This document shows, one piece after another, positions 1-8,581 of a stretch of 64,000 bases of DNA. Position numbers and translations under genes: made by a program. The first letter of the stretch is position 1. Each line of letters starts with the position of its first letter. The DNA is taken from contig NZ_QQNB01000001.1 in NCBI RefSeq assembly GCF_003345355.1, forward strand, positions 558,001 through 622,000. Reading direction: 5' to 3'. A model generated the notes under the pieces. The model saw only the letters and a list, made by a program, of their open reading frames with translations, did not search any database and was not told where the DNA came from. The DNA comes from Sphingomonas aracearum (GTDB lineage: Bacteria > Pseudomonadota > Alphaproteobacteria > Sphingomonadales > Sphingomonadaceae).

Positions 1-255
1 GGCAGCGGCCTCGGCCTCTGCGCGACGCGCTTCTTCTTCCGCTGCGATCCTTGCGAGCCGGGCTTCCTCCTCGGCCGCCTTCTTCGCCGCACGCTTCTCC
101 GCGGCAGCCGCTTCCTTCGCCTCACGCGCGGCAAGGCGCGCGGCGGCGACCTCCGGATCCATCGTCGGCTTGTTCTTCAGCGTCTCCAGCGCCTTCAGCT
201 TGGCGCTCTGGGAGAGAGCTGCACGATCCTGGAAGGTGGGAGTCTTGTACGCCAT
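1..255 (-). CDS. DUF6481 family protein (C-terminus outside window)
   Basis: The minus-strand frame opens with ATG at 255, reads MAYKTPTFQDRAALSQSAK and stays open to the window edge, giving 85 codons of an incomplete gene. After a short polar N-terminus it becomes an Ala/Lys/Glu/Arg-rich stretch (AAREAKEAAAAEKRAAKKAA), which predicts a long charged helix or coiled coil. This N-terminus and composition match the sphingomonad family I know as DUF6481, whose function is unknown. It has no signal peptide or membrane segment in the visible part. It lies 36 bp downstream of tRNA-Ser on the same strand. Confidence 0.7.
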   Translation of the reverse strand, partial: MAYKTPTFQDRAALSQSAKLKALETLKNKPTMDPEVAAARLAAREAKEAAAAEKRAAKKAAEEEARLARIAAEEEARRAEAEAAA

Positions 256-291
256 GCGAGGTCTGTGCCGTCCTTTGTTGTCAACAGATAA

Positions 292-381
292 TGGCGGAGA
301 GGGTGGGATTCGAACCCACGTTACGGTTCCCCGTAAACCGCATTTCGAGTGCGGCGCGATCGACCACTCTGCCACCTCTCC
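292..381 (-). tRNA. tRNA-Ser (anticodon CGA)
   Basis: The minus strand folds as a class II tRNA of 90 nt. The acceptor stem GGAGAGG pairs with CCTCTCC, followed by discriminator G and an encoded CCA (complement of 292-294). The anticodon stem CCGCA/TGCGG encloses the loop CTCGAAA, so the anticodon is CGA and reads serine codon UCG. A long variable arm is present and the T-loop contains GGTTCGAATCC. These features are diagnostic for tRNA-Ser. Confidence 0.96.
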
Positions 382-516
382 GCGAGGATGTTCGGTAACG
401 CGCGGGGTGCCCGATTGGGTGCGCGCGGGGTCGAAGGAGGGGCCCTCTATCGCAATCGTTCCGGCCCTGCAAGCGTGATGCTTGTGCAGCGCGGCAGGAA
501 CATTAGATTGGCTGTC

Positions 517-897
517 ATGCACCGTTCGATCCCGCCCGCCCTTCCCACCGACACTTCCCTGCCCCTGCCGATCGTCGCCACCGCGCGCTTCTCCATCGGC
601 GATGTGGTGCGCCATCGCATGTTCGACTTTCGCGGCGTCGTGTTCGACGTCGATCCGATCTTCGCGAACACCGACGAATGGTATGACGCGATCCCCGCCG
701 ACATCCGCCCGGCCAAGGACCAGCCCTTCTACCATCTGCTCGCGGAGAACGGCGAGTCGAGCTATGTCGCCTATGTCAGCCAGCAGAACCTGCTTGCCGA
801 CGACAGCGACGAGCCGATCGACCATCCCGCCATCGCCGGCCTGTTCGACCGGTTCGCCGATGGCCGCTATGCGCTGCGCCGGGAACACCGGCACTGA
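517..897 (+). CDS. hspQ: heat shock protein HspQ (YccV-like hemimethylated-DNA-binding family)
   Basis: This 126-residue protein carries the conserved HspQ core: RFSIGDVVRHRMFDFRGVV, then the segment FANTDEWY, then QPFYHLLAEN and SYVAYVSQQNL. In E. coli HspQ is a heat-induced protein that binds DnaA and acts as a specificity factor for Lon. The short sphingomonad forms keep the same beta-barrel core. I start at the ATG at 517, which gives a short N-terminal extension before the core. An in-frame ATG at 478 would add 13 residues, and neither start has a strong ribosome site. It is divergent from tRNA-Ser and lies upstream of the rplU promoter. Confidence 0.88.
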   Translation: MHRSIPPALPTDTSLPLPIVATARFSIGDVVRHRMFDFRGVVFDVDPIFANTDEWYDAIPADIRPAKDQPFYHLLAENGESSYVAYVSQQNLLADDSDEPIDHPAIAGLFDRFADGRYALRREHRH

Positions 898-933
898 GCC
901 GCACGGCCGGGCCGCAAACCTTCACGGGTGCGG

Positions 934-962
934 TTGACAGAATCGAGCCGCTCCCATAAGTC
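934..962 (+). promoter_or_regulatory. probable sigma-70 promoter of rplU-rpmA
   Basis: A perfect TTGACA box at 934-939 is followed by the A/T-rich element CATAAGTC at 955-962, which contains a -10-like hexamer at 15 to 17 bp spacing. It lies about 65 bp before rplU in the only gap between hspQ and rplU. The -35 box is strong and the -10 is weak, so the exact -10 placement is inferred. Confidence 0.5.
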
Positions 963-1026
963 GCCGGTCTTTCCCGTGTCGGGCGCGCCCGGCGCGGACA
1001 CAAGCATTTGAAGGTAAACGGAAGCC

Positions 1027-1332
1027 ATGTTCGCAGTCGTGCGCACGGGCGGCAAGCAGTATCGCGTCGCCGCCGGAGACAAGATCGTCGTCGAGAAGCT
1101 CGATGGCGAGGCCGGTTCCTCGATCACCCTCGGCGACGTCCTGCTCGCCGGCGAGGGTTCGGAGCTGAAGCCGGTGGACGGCCTGACCGTCGCCGCCGAG
1201 ATCGTCGCGCAGGCGAAGGGCGAGAAGGTCATCGTCTTCAAGAAGCGTCGCCGTCACAACTACCGCCGTCGCAACGGCCATCGCCAGCAGCACACGATCC
1301 TGAAGATCACCGCCATCGGTGGCCAGGCGTAA
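1027..1332 (+). CDS. rplU: 50S ribosomal protein L21
   Basis: The 101-residue product begins [20 protein letters not shown], the signature start of bacterial L21, and ends with the basic L21 tail [16 protein letters not shown] followed by TILKITAI. L21 binds 23S rRNA domain I in the large subunit and depends on L20 for assembly. The length matches the family. It is the first gene of the rplU-rpmA pair, with rpmA 31 bp downstream. A TTGACA promoter lies upstream and an intrinsic terminator follows rpmA. Confidence 0.98.
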   Translation: MFAVVRTGGKQYRVAAGDKIVVEKLDGEAGSSITLGDVLLAGEGSELKPVDGLTVAAEIVAQAKGEKVIVFKKRRRHNYRRRNGHRQQHTILKITAIGGQA

Positions 1333-1363
1333 GCGCAGCGACAAAGAGATCAGGAGCTAGACA

Positions 1364-1636
1364 ATGGCACATAAGAAAGCAGGCGGTTCGTCGCGCAACG
1401 GTCGCGATTCGGCCGGTCGTCGCCTTGGCGTGAAGAAGTTCGGTGGCCAGGAAGTGGTCGCGGGCAACATCCTCGTGCGTCAGCGCGGCACCAAATTCTA
1501 TCCGGGCACCAACGTGGGCATCGGCAAGGACCATACCCTGTTCGCGCTGACCGACGGTCGCGTCGCATTCCACCAGGGCAAGCTTGGCCGTAAATTCTGC
1601 TCCGTAGAGATGCCGGCGGCGATTGCTGCCGAATAA
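1364..1636 (+). CDS. rpmA: 50S ribosomal protein L27
   Basis: The 90-residue product starts [20 protein letters not shown] and contains LGVKKFGGQ, the highly conserved L27 N-terminus that reaches the peptidyl transferase centre. The remaining small beta-barrel is intact ([17 protein letters not shown]). The N-terminus is directly functional without the cleaved leader seen in Firmicutes. A good ribosome site (AGGAG) precedes the ATG. It is the second gene of the operon with rplU. Confidence 0.98.
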   Translation: MAHKKAGGSSRNGRDSAGRRLGVKKFGGQEVVAGNILVRQRGTKFYPGTNVGIGKDHTLFALTDGRVAFHQGKLGRKFCSVEMPAAIAAE

Positions 1637-1700
1637 CATCGGGTAACCAGCCGGGTTGCCCACCAGGGTGACCCGGGTTCCATCACGGAACCAGTTTCAA

Positions 1701-1732
1701 AAGGGAGACGGGTCACCCCGGCTCCCTTTTTT
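1701..1732 (+). terminator. intrinsic terminator of rplU-rpmA
   Basis: A GGGAG arm at 1703-1707 pairs with CTCCC at 1722-1726, with an inner CGGG/CCCG pairing around a TCAC loop. The stem is followed at once by six T residues. It lies 65 bp after the rpmA stop and before the next gene's own ribosome site, so it should end the ribosomal protein transcript. Confidence 0.9.
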
Positions 1733-1805
1733 CTTGCTCCCTCCCCTGCCCTGTCGCGTGGGAGTCACGTCTCTCCGGCAAGGGCGCTGCCCAAGGAGAG
1801 TGTGC

Positions 1806-2351
1806 ATGTTCGCGAGAACGCCCCGTTTGACGCTCCGGCCCGGCTGGCCGGAGGATGCCCCTGCGCTTGCCCGCGCCATCGCGCATGAAGCGGTGATCGA
1901 GAAGCTCGCGCGCGCACCCTGGCCTTATGCGCTGGGCGATGCCGAAGCGTTCCTCGCTTTGCCGCGCGGCGCCGCGGAGCCGCGCTTTCTCGTGCTGAGC
2001 CATGAGGCGGACTATCCGGCGATCGTCGGCGGCATCGCCATCGACCGCACGGGCGACGGCGGGGCGGAGTTCGGCTATTGGTTCGCCCCGCAGGCCTGGG
2101 GTCGCGGCTATGCGACGGAGGCAGGGCGCATCGTGATCGACATGGCGCGGCATGCGCTGGGTCTGCGGCGGCTGGATGCATGCCACCACCTCGACAATCC
2201 GGCATCGGGCCGCGTGCTCACCAAGCTCGGCTTTCGCCCGACCGGCGCGATCGAGCAGCGGCCGTCGCTCGGCCGCGGCGGGGACGTGCCGTGCGTCCTG
2301 TTCGAACTCGACCTGTCCGGCGCCGGCGACGAGGTGCGAATGGCCGCCTGA
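1806..2351 (+). CDS. GNAT family N-acetyltransferase (RimJ/RimL-like)
   Basis: The 181-residue protein fits the Acetyltransf_3 type: TPRLTLRPGWPED at the start, a central EFGYWFAPQAWGRGYATEA, which is the acetyl-CoA-binding motif A with the GRGYATEA turn, and LDNPASGRVLTKLGF, the C-terminal motif of RimJ/RimL-like enzymes. These enzymes transfer acetyl groups to protein N-termini, antibiotics or small amines, and the substrate cannot be read here. I chose the ATG at 1806 because an AAGGAGAG ribosome site sits just before it. It is followed on the opposite strand by the hydrolase ending at 2360. Confidence 0.88.
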   Translation: MFARTPRLTLRPGWPEDAPALARAIAHEAVIEKLARAPWPYALGDAEAFLALPRGAAEPRFLVLSHEADYPAIVGGIAIDRTGDGGAEFGYWFAPQAWGRGYATEAGRIVIDMARHALGLRRLDACHHLDNPASGRVLTKLGFRPTGAIEQRPSLGRGGDVPCVLFELDLSGAGDEVRMAA

Positions 2352-2359
2352 GCCCTGGC

Positions 2360-3235
2360 TCAGGCGGCTGCCGGCACCGCCGCCTTCTTCGCAACCGGCA
2401 TGATCGCGTCGACATAATCGCTTTCCGCCAGGCCGATCAGCGCGCGATCGTCGAGCTTCCACGGGTGAAAGCCCGGCAGAAAGAACTCCGCCCAGGTCCA
2501 GGCGACCTTGCGCGCCATGCCGGGGCGGCCGAGCGCATAGCGGATCAGCCCCCATTTGGCGCGCCAGCCGGTGATGCCGTCCTGGCGCAGCAGCTCGGTC
2601 ATGCCCTTCGCCCGGCCGTTCACGAAGCGGGCGGTGGCGATCAGCATGACCAGCGACTTGATCTTCCACCGCTTCCAGCGCGACCAGTGGCGGGTTGCGT
2701 GCAGCCAGGTGTCATAGGCGACGCCCTTGTGCTCGATCTCCTCGGCCGCGTGCCATTTCCACAGCGCCACCGCGTCCGGGTCGCCGCCTGCGAGATGGCG
2801 CGGATCGGCGATCAGTTCATGGGCGAGGATGGCGGTGAAATGCTCCAGCGCCATGGTGGCGGCCAGGCTGGCGATCGGCGGGCGCCCCTTGGTGATCGCC
2901 AGCACGCGATCGACCTCCGCCTCCAGCGAGCGCACGTCATAGCCCTGGTCCGCGACGTGCCGGTTGAAGGCGACATGCTCGCGGGTGTGCATCACTTCCT
3001 GCTTGATGAACGCCTGGATCTCGCCCGCCAGCTTGGGCGGGGTGCCTTCGCGGAACGCGCGCACGCTGTCGACAAAGAAGCCCTCGCCCTTGGGAAAGGT
3101 GACGGACAGCGCGTTGTAGAAGGCGGTGGCGAACGGATCGTCGTTCAGCCACCAGCGACGGATCGCCTTGCCGCGGCCGAAGCGCACGTCGCGCGGCGTG
3201 ATGGTGAGGTCGGCGGGAGTGGTTGCTTTCGCCAC
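2360..3235 (-). CDS. predicted metal-dependent hydrolase (PF10118 family)
   Basis: The 291-residue protein has the features of the ferritin-like 'metal-dependent hydrolase' family PF10118: a block of Glu/His ligands in helices (FIKQEVMHTREH, ALEHFTAILAHEL, HAAEEIEHKGVAYD) and the N-terminal segment VRFGRGKAIRRWW. The EXXH pairs suggest a di-metal centre, but no member's reaction is known to me with confidence. I start at the GTG at 3235, which has a GGAG ribosome site. Upstream in-frame codons would cover the promoter. It is divergent from a TetR regulator with only 80 bp between starts, so it is probably the regulator's target. Confidence 0.8.
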   Translation of the reverse strand: MAKATTPADLTITPRDVRFGRGKAIRRWWLNDDPFATAFYNALSVTFPKGEGFFVDSVRAFREGTPPKLAGEIQAFIKQEVMHTREHVAFNRHVADQGYDVRSLEAEVDRVLAITKGRPPIASLAATMALEHFTAILAHELIADPRHLAGGDPDAVALWKWHAAEEIEHKGVAYDTWLHATRHWSRWKRWKIKSLVMLIATARFVNGRAKGMTELLRQDGITGWRAKWGLIRYALGRPGMARKVAWTWAEFFLPGFHPWKLDDRALIGLAESDYVDAIMPVAKKAAVPAAA

Positions 3236-3284
3236 GTTTTGCTCCAAACAGGAACGCCAGGGCCGATGGACGACCGGCTTGCTG

Positions 3285-3322
3285 ACACTCGTGTAAATAG
3301 GTTCCGCGCTCCTCCGTGTCAA
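3285..3322 (-). promoter_or_regulatory. sigma-70 promoter of the hydrolase with candidate TetR operator
   Basis: On the minus strand TTGACA (3322-3317) is separated by exactly 17 bp from TATTTA (3299-3294), a near-ideal promoter. The -35 box overlaps the GTG start of the divergent TetR gene. Immediately downstream of the -10, at about +1, lies the inverted repeat ACAC-tc-GTGT (3285-3294). A wider pair TGACAC/GTGTCA occurs at 3283-3288 and 3316-3321. Operator function is inferred from position. Confidence 0.6.
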
Positions 3323-3900
3323 TTTCCCGCCGCCGGCTGCCCCCCGAGGAATCGCGCGATGCCGCGATCGAGGCGGCGCGTGCGCTGCTGGTGGAGGAAG
3401 GGCCGCATGCCGTGACGCTGAAGGCGGTGGCGGCGCGGGTCGGCCGCACCCATGCCAATCTGCTGCACCATTTCGGCTCGGCCGCGGGCTTGCAGGAGGC
3501 GCTGATCCGGCACCCGGCCGAGACGATCACCGCGCAGATCGCCGCCGCCGCGCGGCGCGCGCGGGCGACCGACCAGGACCCGCGCGAAGTGGTGGACCTC
3601 ACCTTCGACGCGTTCGCGCAGGGCGCCGCCGCCATGGCGAGCTGGATGATCCTGAACGGCAACCGCAACGCGCTGGATCCGATCCTGGAGGCGATCCACC
3701 GGCTGGTGGACGACCTGGCCGAGGGGCGCGCGGACAGCGCCGCCAATCTTGCCGAGGAGACGCTGCAACTGGTGCTGGTGGCGCTGGGCGATGCCTTGCT
3801 GGGCGGACCGATGGCGCAGGCGCTCGGCCTGCCGCGCGAGACGGCGCGCGCGCTGGCCACCCGCGCGCTGCTGGCCACCGCGAAGACGCGCCCGCTCTAG
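3316..3900 (+). CDS. TetR/AcrR family transcriptional regulator
   Basis: The 194-residue protein has an N-terminal TetR helix-turn-helix (AAIEAARALLVEEGPHAVTL, then KAVAARVGRTHANLLHHFGS, residues about 15-60) and a C-terminal all-helical domain for ligand binding and dimerisation. The start is a GTG at 3316 that overlaps the -35 box of the divergent hydrolase promoter. The regulator gene and its likely target therefore share control DNA, and autoregulation is plausible. The ligand is unknown. It converges on the AraC gene with 32 bp between stops. Confidence 0.87.
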   Translation: MSISRRRLPPEESRDAAIEAARALLVEEGPHAVTLKAVAARVGRTHANLLHHFGSAAGLQEALIRHPAETITAQIAAAARRARATDQDPREVVDLTFDAFAQGAAAMASWMILNGNRNALDPILEAIHRLVDDLAEGRADSAANLAEETLQLVLVALGDALLGGPMAQALGLPRETARALATRALLATAKTRPL

Positions 3901-3932
3901 CCGGTCCGCCCTGCCGCGCCGGAGCGGAGCCC

Positions 3933-4919
3933 CTAAGGTTCCCGCGCTTCGGCGGCCTGCGCGCGATACTCGCCCGGGGTTTTTCCATAGGCTTCCCGGA
4001 ACAGCCGGCCGAGATAGGCGGCATCGCAGAAGCCCCAGCGGTCGGCCAGCGCGCCGATCGTCGGCTGCGGACCCGGCGCACCGAGCACGGCGGCGACACG
4101 CTCCAGCCGGCGATGGCGGATCCAGGCCTGAATGCCGTTTTCCTCCTCGAACAGGCGATACAGCGAGGAGCGCGACAGCCCCGCCCGCCGGGCGAGCCGC
4201 CCCACGGTGAGCGTCGGCGAGCCGAGATTGTCCTCGATATCGCGCAGCACCTGCTCGCGCGCGGCGACCAGTGCGGTGTCGCGATCGAGCCGATGGCCGA
4301 GCTGGCCGGCAATGCCCGCGTGCAAAAGGCTGACGAGTGTCTGGTCGGCCCTCCCCGCCTGATCGAGCCGCAAGGTGCCGGCAAGCGCACGCTCCTTGAT
4401 GCGCGCGGCATTAGCCAGGATCAGCCGGGCGGCGTCGGGCTGGAGCGCCATGCCATGCGCGCTCGCGCCGCCGGTCATCGCGTCGATCTCTTCGCGCGAG
4501 AGCAGGAGTGCGAGACAGGAGCAGTTCTCGGAAAAGTGCGATTGTTCGCGCCGGAAATCGGTGATGATCACCGATCCGCCCGGCACCGACAGCGCCGTTC
4601 CGTCCATGTCGCCGCGCGCCCCACCCGTGAAGCGGACGTTGACGACCACCGCCTCCATGTCGTCGCGCAAGTGTCGGGCCGTACGCTGCCAGTGCTGTGC
4701 CGAGATGTCGGTGAAATGCAGCGGCCGCGGGCCGAGCGAGAACCAGGCGGTGCGTGCGCGGAACTCCGTCTCGGGCCGGCTTTCCATGAACCGGGAGGGG
4801 CTGAGCGGATGCTCCTCGCGCCACGCCGCGAACCGATCCTGCGGCGCAAAGGCGTCGGTGGTGAAGCGCGTGACCGGCACGATGCCGCCCGAGCCTTCGC
4901 CCCCGTGATCGACCTGCAT
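3933..4919 (-). CDS. AraC family transcriptional regulator with AraC-binding-like N-terminal domain
   Basis: The 328-residue protein has the PF14525-type N-terminal domain ([13 protein letters not shown], then [20 protein letters not shown]) and two C-terminal AraC helix-turn-helices ([20 protein letters not shown] and [20 protein letters not shown], then [12 protein letters not shown]). I start at the ATG at 4919, which follows a purine-rich GGGGGGAAG. A longer frame to 4985 would add 22 unconserved residues. It is divergent from obgE with 124 bp between starts. Neither effector nor targets are evident from the context. Confidence 0.87.
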   Translation of the reverse strand: MQVDHGGEGSGGIVPVTRFTTDAFAPQDRFAAWREEHPLSPSRFMESRPETEFRARTAWFSLGPRPLHFTDISAQHWQRTARHLRDDMEAVVVNVRFTGGARGDMDGTALSVPGGSVIITDFRREQSHFSENCSCLALLLSREEIDAMTGGASAHGMALQPDAARLILANAARIKERALAGTLRLDQAGRADQTLVSLLHAGIAGQLGHRLDRDTALVAAREQVLRDIEDNLGSPTLTVGRLARRAGLSRSSLYRLFEEENGIQAWIRHRRLERVAAVLGAPGPQPTIGALADRWGFCDAAYLGRLFREAYGKTPGEYRAQAAEAREP

Positions 4920-5043
4920 TTTCGACTTCCCCCCGCCCGGTGATGTACGGCATGTGCCCACAAGTAAACAGAAATGCGGCGGCATCGGCCCAATGTGGCG
5001 CGCGGGGCTGTCGGCGGCGGCGTGGTCGAGCTATGGCGGGGTC

Positions 5044-6090
5044 ATGCATTTCCTCGACCAGGCAAAGATCTATGTCCGCTCCGGCGCGGGCGGCCCCGGC
5101 GCCGTCAGTTTCCGGCGCGAGAAGTTCATCGAATATGGCGGCCCCGACGGCGGCAACGGCGGCAAGGGGGGCGACATCGTCTTCGAATCCGTCGCCGGCC
5201 TGAACACGCTGATCGACTTCCGCTACACGCAGCATTTCCGCGCCCCGCGCGGCCAGGGCGGCTCCGGCAGCAACCGCACCGGCGCGGGTGGCGACGATCT
5301 CGTCATCCAGGTGCCGGTGGGCACGCAGATCCTGTCGGAGGACAAGGAGGAGGTGCTGCTGGACTTCACCAGGGCCGGCGAGCGCCTCGTGTTCCTGCGC
5401 GGCGGCGACGGCGGGCGCGGCAATGCCAGCTACAAGACCTCCACCAACCGCGCGCCGCGCCAGCACGGCACCGGCTGGCCCTATCAGGAGGCCTGGGTGT
5501 GGCTGCGGCTCAAGCTGCTGGCCGATGCCGGGCTGGTCGGCCTGCCGAACGCGGGCAAGTCCACCTTCATCAACCAGGTGACGAACGCCCAGGCGAAGGT
5601 GGGCGAATATGCCTTCACCACCACCCGGCCGCAGCTGGGCGTGGTGCGCCACAAGCAGCGCGAGTTCGTGGTGGCGGACATCCCCGGCCTGATCGAGGGC
5701 GCGGCCGAGGGCGCCGGCATTGGCGACCGCTTTCTCGGCCATATCGAGCGGTGCCGCGTGCTGCTGCACCTGGTCGACGCCAATGACGAGGACGTCGCCG
5801 AATCGTACCGGGTCGTGCGGGACGAGCTGGAGGCCTATGGCGCCGGTCTCGTCGACAAGCCGGTGGTGCTCGCGCTCAACAAGATCGACACGCTGGACGA
5901 CGAACTGATCGAGGCGCTGGTCGGCGAGCTGGAGGAGGCCAGCGGAGCCGAGGTGATCCCGATTTCCGGCGCGAGCGGCGTGGGCGTGGACTGGACCCTC
6001 GACAAGCTGCTGGAGGCGATCGGACCCGAAGCGGCGACGGTGGGCGACGGCGACGAGGGCGAGGACGCGATCGAGTGGTCGCCGCTCTGA
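5044..6090 (+). CDS. obgE: Obg family GTPase ObgE/CgtA
   Basis: The 348-residue GTPase begins [20 protein letters not shown], the canonical Obg glycine-rich fold (residues 1-158). The G domain follows: G1 GLPNAGKST near residue 166, G2 TTTRPQLG, G3 DIPGLIEGA near 212, G4 NKID near 279 and G5-like ISGASG. ObgE binds the 50S subunit and ppGpp and links ribosome maturation to growth and stress. It lacks a large C-terminal OCT domain, as is usual in this group. proB begins 48 bp downstream. Many alphaproteobacteria share the order rplU-rpmA-obgE-proB. Confidence 0.97.
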   Translation: MHFLDQAKIYVRSGAGGPGAVSFRREKFIEYGGPDGGNGGKGGDIVFESVAGLNTLIDFRYTQHFRAPRGQGGSGSNRTGAGGDDLVIQVPVGTQILSEDKEEVLLDFTRAGERLVFLRGGDGGRGNASYKTSTNRAPRQHGTGWPYQEAWVWLRLKLLADAGLVGLPNAGKSTFINQVTNAQAKVGEYAFTTTRPQLGVVRHKQREFVVADIPGLIEGAAEGAGIGDRFLGHIERCRVLLHLVDANDEDVAESYRVVRDELEAYGAGLVDKPVVLALNKIDTLDDELIEALVGELEEASGAEVIPISGASGVGVDWTLDKLLEAIGPEAATVGDGDEGEDAIEWSPL

Positions 6091-6138
6091 CGGGCGCGCC
6101 GATTGGCGGCCCGGCGCGACTGCGCTAACGCTTCGGCG

Positions 6139-7239
6139 ATGCTGTTTCCGCCCGCTTCCTGTTCGCGGCTGATCGTGAAGATCGGGTCGGCGCTGCTCGT
6201 CGGCGCCGACGGCGAGGTGCGACGCGACTGGCTGGCGGGGATCGCTGCCGACATCGCCGCGCGCGCGCGCGCCGGCCAGCAGGTTGCGGTGGTGTCGTCG
6301 GGCGCGATCGCGCTGGGGGCACGGCGGCTGGGGCTGGCCAGGGGCGGACGCGCCAGCCTGGAGGACGCGCAGGCCGCGGCCGCGGTGGGGCAGATCGCCT
6401 TGTCGCAGGTATGGGCGGCCGTGCTCGGCGCGGAGGGGCTGACCGCGGCGCAGATGCTGGTCACGCTGGACGACCTGGAGGATCGCCGGCGGTACCTCAA
6501 CGCCGCCGCGACGCTGGACCGGCTGCTGTCCCTGCGCGTCGTGCCGGTGCTCAACGAGAACGACAGCGTGGCCACCGCCGAGATCCGCTTTGGCGACAAT
6601 GACCGGCTCGCCGCGCGCGTGGGACAGGCGGCAGGCGCGGGCGGCGTGCTGCTGCTGTCGGACGTGGACGGGCTGTATGACCGCAATCCGGCCCTGCCCG
6701 GCGCCCACCATATCGCGCGGGTGGAGCGGATCGACGGCGCGGTGGAGGCGATGGCCGACCATGGCTCCGCCTCCGGCATGGGCTCGGGCGGCATGGTGTC
6801 CAAGATCTCGGCGGCGCGCATCGCCAACGCCGCGGGCGCGCATCTGGCGATCGCCTCGGGGCGGGTGGAGCGGCCATTGTCGGCCGAGGCGCGGCATACC
6901 TTGTTCGTGGCGGAGCGCGCCGCGCCCGCGCGCAAGGCGTGGCTGGCCGGCGGGCTGACGGCGCGCGGCACGATCCGCGTCGATGCCGGTGCGGCGAAGG
7001 CGTTGCGCGGAGGCGCGAGCCTGCTGGCGGCGGGGGTGACCGCGCTTGAAGGGCGGTTCGGACGCGGCGATCTGGTGGCGATCGTCGGGCCGGACGGGCC
7101 GCTGGCGCGCGGGCTCGCGGAGTATGACGCAAGCGAGGCGGAGCGGCTGATCGGGCGGCGGAGCGAGGAACATGGCGCGCTGCTGGGCTATGCGCCGCGG
7201 TCGGCGCTGGTGCACCGCAGCCACATGGCGCTGCTGTGA
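6139..7239 (+). CDS. proB: glutamate 5-kinase
   Basis: The 366-residue enzyme phosphorylates glutamate, the first step of proline synthesis. The amino acid kinase domain occupies residues 1-250 (RLIVKIGSALL, VVSSGAIALGARRLGL, LNENDSVAT, RFGDNDRLAARV, GSGGMVSKI), followed by a PUA domain near residues 275-350. The start at 6139 gives the standard N-terminus. Its TGA overlaps the GTG of the next gene, so proB and the reductase gene are translationally coupled. proA is not in the window. Confidence 0.96.
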   Translation: MLFPPASCSRLIVKIGSALLVGADGEVRRDWLAGIAADIAARARAGQQVAVVSSGAIALGARRLGLARGGRASLEDAQAAAAVGQIALSQVWAAVLGAEGLTAAQMLVTLDDLEDRRRYLNAAATLDRLLSLRVVPVLNENDSVATAEIRFGDNDRLAARVGQAAGAGGVLLLSDVDGLYDRNPALPGAHHIARVERIDGAVEAMADHGSASGMGSGGMVSKISAARIANAAGAHLAIASGRVERPLSAEARHTLFVAERAAPARKAWLAGGLTARGTIRVDAGAAKALRGGASLLAAGVTALEGRFGRGDLVAIVGPDGPLARGLAEYDASEAERLIGRRSEEHGALLGYAPRSALVHRSHMALL

Positions 7240-8141
7240 GCGTGCTCGCGGTGACCGGGGCGACCGGGTTCGTCGGCAAGCGCTTCGTGGCGCTGGCGGT
7301 GGAGCGCGGCCACCACGTGCGCGCGCTGACGCGGCGGCCGCAACCGGAACAGGCGGGGGTGACGTGGGTTGCCGGGAGCCTCGGTGATCCGATGGAGCAG
7401 CTGGAGTTGATGCGGGGGGCGGATGCCGTCGTCCATATCGCCGGCGTCGTAAACGCCCCGTCTGCCCGCGCGTTCGAGATGGGTAATGTGATCGGCACCA
7501 TGTCGATGCTGGATTCGGCCATCGGAGCGGGCGTCCGCCGCTTCGTTCATGTCTCCTCGCTTGCCGCGCGCGAGCCGGAGCTGTCGCTTTACGGCGGTTC
7601 CAAGGCCTCGGCCGAGCAAGCGGTGATGCGGTCCGATCTCAACTGGGACATGGTGCGGCCACCCGGCGTGTACGGGCCGGGTGATCTGGACCAGCTGGAG
7701 CTGTTCAAGATGGCGCGGCTGGGCCTTGCGTTCCTGCCGCCGCCGGGCCGGCTGTCGCTGATCCATGCCGACGACCTTGCGGCCCTGCTGCTGGCGCTGG
7801 CGACCGCGCCGGCTACAGGGGCGGTGTATGAGGCCGATGACGGGCAGCCCGGCGGCTACAGCTATGCCGAGTTCGCGCGGGCGATCGGCATGGCGGTGGG
7901 GCGGCGCGTGCTGCCGATGAGCCTGCCGCCGGCGCTGCTGCGGCTGGGCGCGGCGATCGACCGGCGGGTGCGCGGCGACAAGGCGCGGCTGACGCGCGAC
8001 CGTGTGAACTATTTCTGCCATCCCGACTGGACGATCTCGCCCGACAAGCGTCCGCCGGGAACGCTGTGGCGGCCGCAGATCGCGACGGCCGACGGGTTGC
8101 GCCAGACCGCGCAGTGGTATCGCGCGAACGGCCTGCTATAG
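7236..8141 (+). CDS. NAD-dependent epimerase/dehydratase family protein, probable CerR-type ceramide-pathway reductase
   Basis: The 301-residue protein is an extended SDR: VLAVTGATGFVGKRFV (Gly-rich NAD(P) motif TGATGFVG), HIAGVVNAPS, the Ser of VHVSSLAA and the catalytic YxxxK in LYGGSKAS. It starts with GTG at 7236, overlapping the proB stop by 4 bp. The acyl carrier protein and serine palmitoyltransferase genes follow. In Caulobacter an epimerase/dehydratase next to spt (CerR) reduces the 3-oxo intermediate of ceramide synthesis. I infer the same role here from position and family. The fold is certain and the substrate is inferred. Confidence 0.8.
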   Translation: MSVLAVTGATGFVGKRFVALAVERGHHVRALTRRPQPEQAGVTWVAGSLGDPMEQLELMRGADAVVHIAGVVNAPSARAFEMGNVIGTMSMLDSAIGAGVRRFVHVSSLAAREPELSLYGGSKASAEQAVMRSDLNWDMVRPPGVYGPGDLDQLELFKMARLGLAFLPPPGRLSLIHADDLAALLLALATAPATGAVYEADDGQPGGYSYAEFARAIGMAVGRRVLPMSLPPALLRLGAAIDRRVRGDKARLTRDRVNYFCHPDWTISPDKRPPGTLWRPQIATADGLRQTAQWYRANGLL

Positions 8142-8213
8142 CATCCGGCCGAAAAGCAGCCGCATTTGGCTGGCACCAATCCCCTTCCCTCCCCATTCCA
8201 TTCGAGGAAGCCG

Positions 8214-8456
8214 ATGAGCGACCGCACCGAAATCTTCGACACCGTCACCCGCCTGATCGAGCCGTTCAACAAGAAGCAGGCGGAGCTGGGCGAGAGCACC
8301 ACGTTTCAGGGCGATCTGGAGTGGGACAGCCTGACCGTGATGGACTTCGTCGCCGCGATCGAGGACGAGTTCGACATCATCATCACGATGAACATGCAGG
8401 CCGAGATCGAGACGGTCGGCCAGCTGGTCGACGCGGTCGAGAAGCTGAAGGCATAA
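8214..8456 (+). CDS. acyl carrier protein dedicated to serine palmitoyltransferase
   Basis: This 80-residue acidic protein has the ACP signature DLEWDSLTVMDFV, in which the Ser of DSL carries the phosphopantetheine arm. A CGAGGAAG ribosome site precedes the ATG. It lies between the reductase and spt, where other sphingolipid producers also encode a specialised ACP (AcpR in Caulobacter) that feeds acyl chains to serine palmitoyltransferase. It is unlikely to be the housekeeping AcpP, which normally sits in the fab cluster. Confidence 0.88.
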   Translation: MSDRTEIFDTVTRLIEPFNKKQAELGESTTFQGDLEWDSLTVMDFVAAIEDEFDIIITMNMQAEIETVGQLVDAVEKLKA

Positions 8457-8460
8457 TAAC

Positions 8461-8564
8461 CCGTTCGTCTCGAGTAGCTGTCGAGCGCAGCCGAGACGGC
8501 GTATCGAGAGTTTTTGTCTCGATACGGGATCTCGACAAGCTCGATCCCTACTCGACACGAACGG
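8461..8564. repeat. palindromic REP-like element between acp and spt
   Basis: Outer arms at 8461-8477 and 8548-8564 (CCGTTCGT..CGAGTAG) are inverted copies with one mismatch in 17. An inner perfect 10-bp inverted repeat (CGTATCGAGA, 8500-8509, with 8517-8526) encloses a GTTTTTG loop. The element fills nearly all of the acp-spt gap. It shares CCGTTCGT and GAGCTTGTCGA sequences with the element at 61290-61377, so the two look like one family. Confidence 0.85.
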
Positions 8565-8581
8565 TTGGGATACATGACAAC

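Noticed and set aside
4411..7224. Open frame of over 900 codons antisense to obgE and proB
   Set aside because: The composition is low-complexity and it overlaps two conserved genes with all motifs intact.
7346..7370. GGAAC-N17-GTT match inside the CerR-type reductase gene
   Set aside because: It lies within coding sequence. About two such matches are expected by chance in 64 kb on both strands, and nothing in the context ties it to the stress response.
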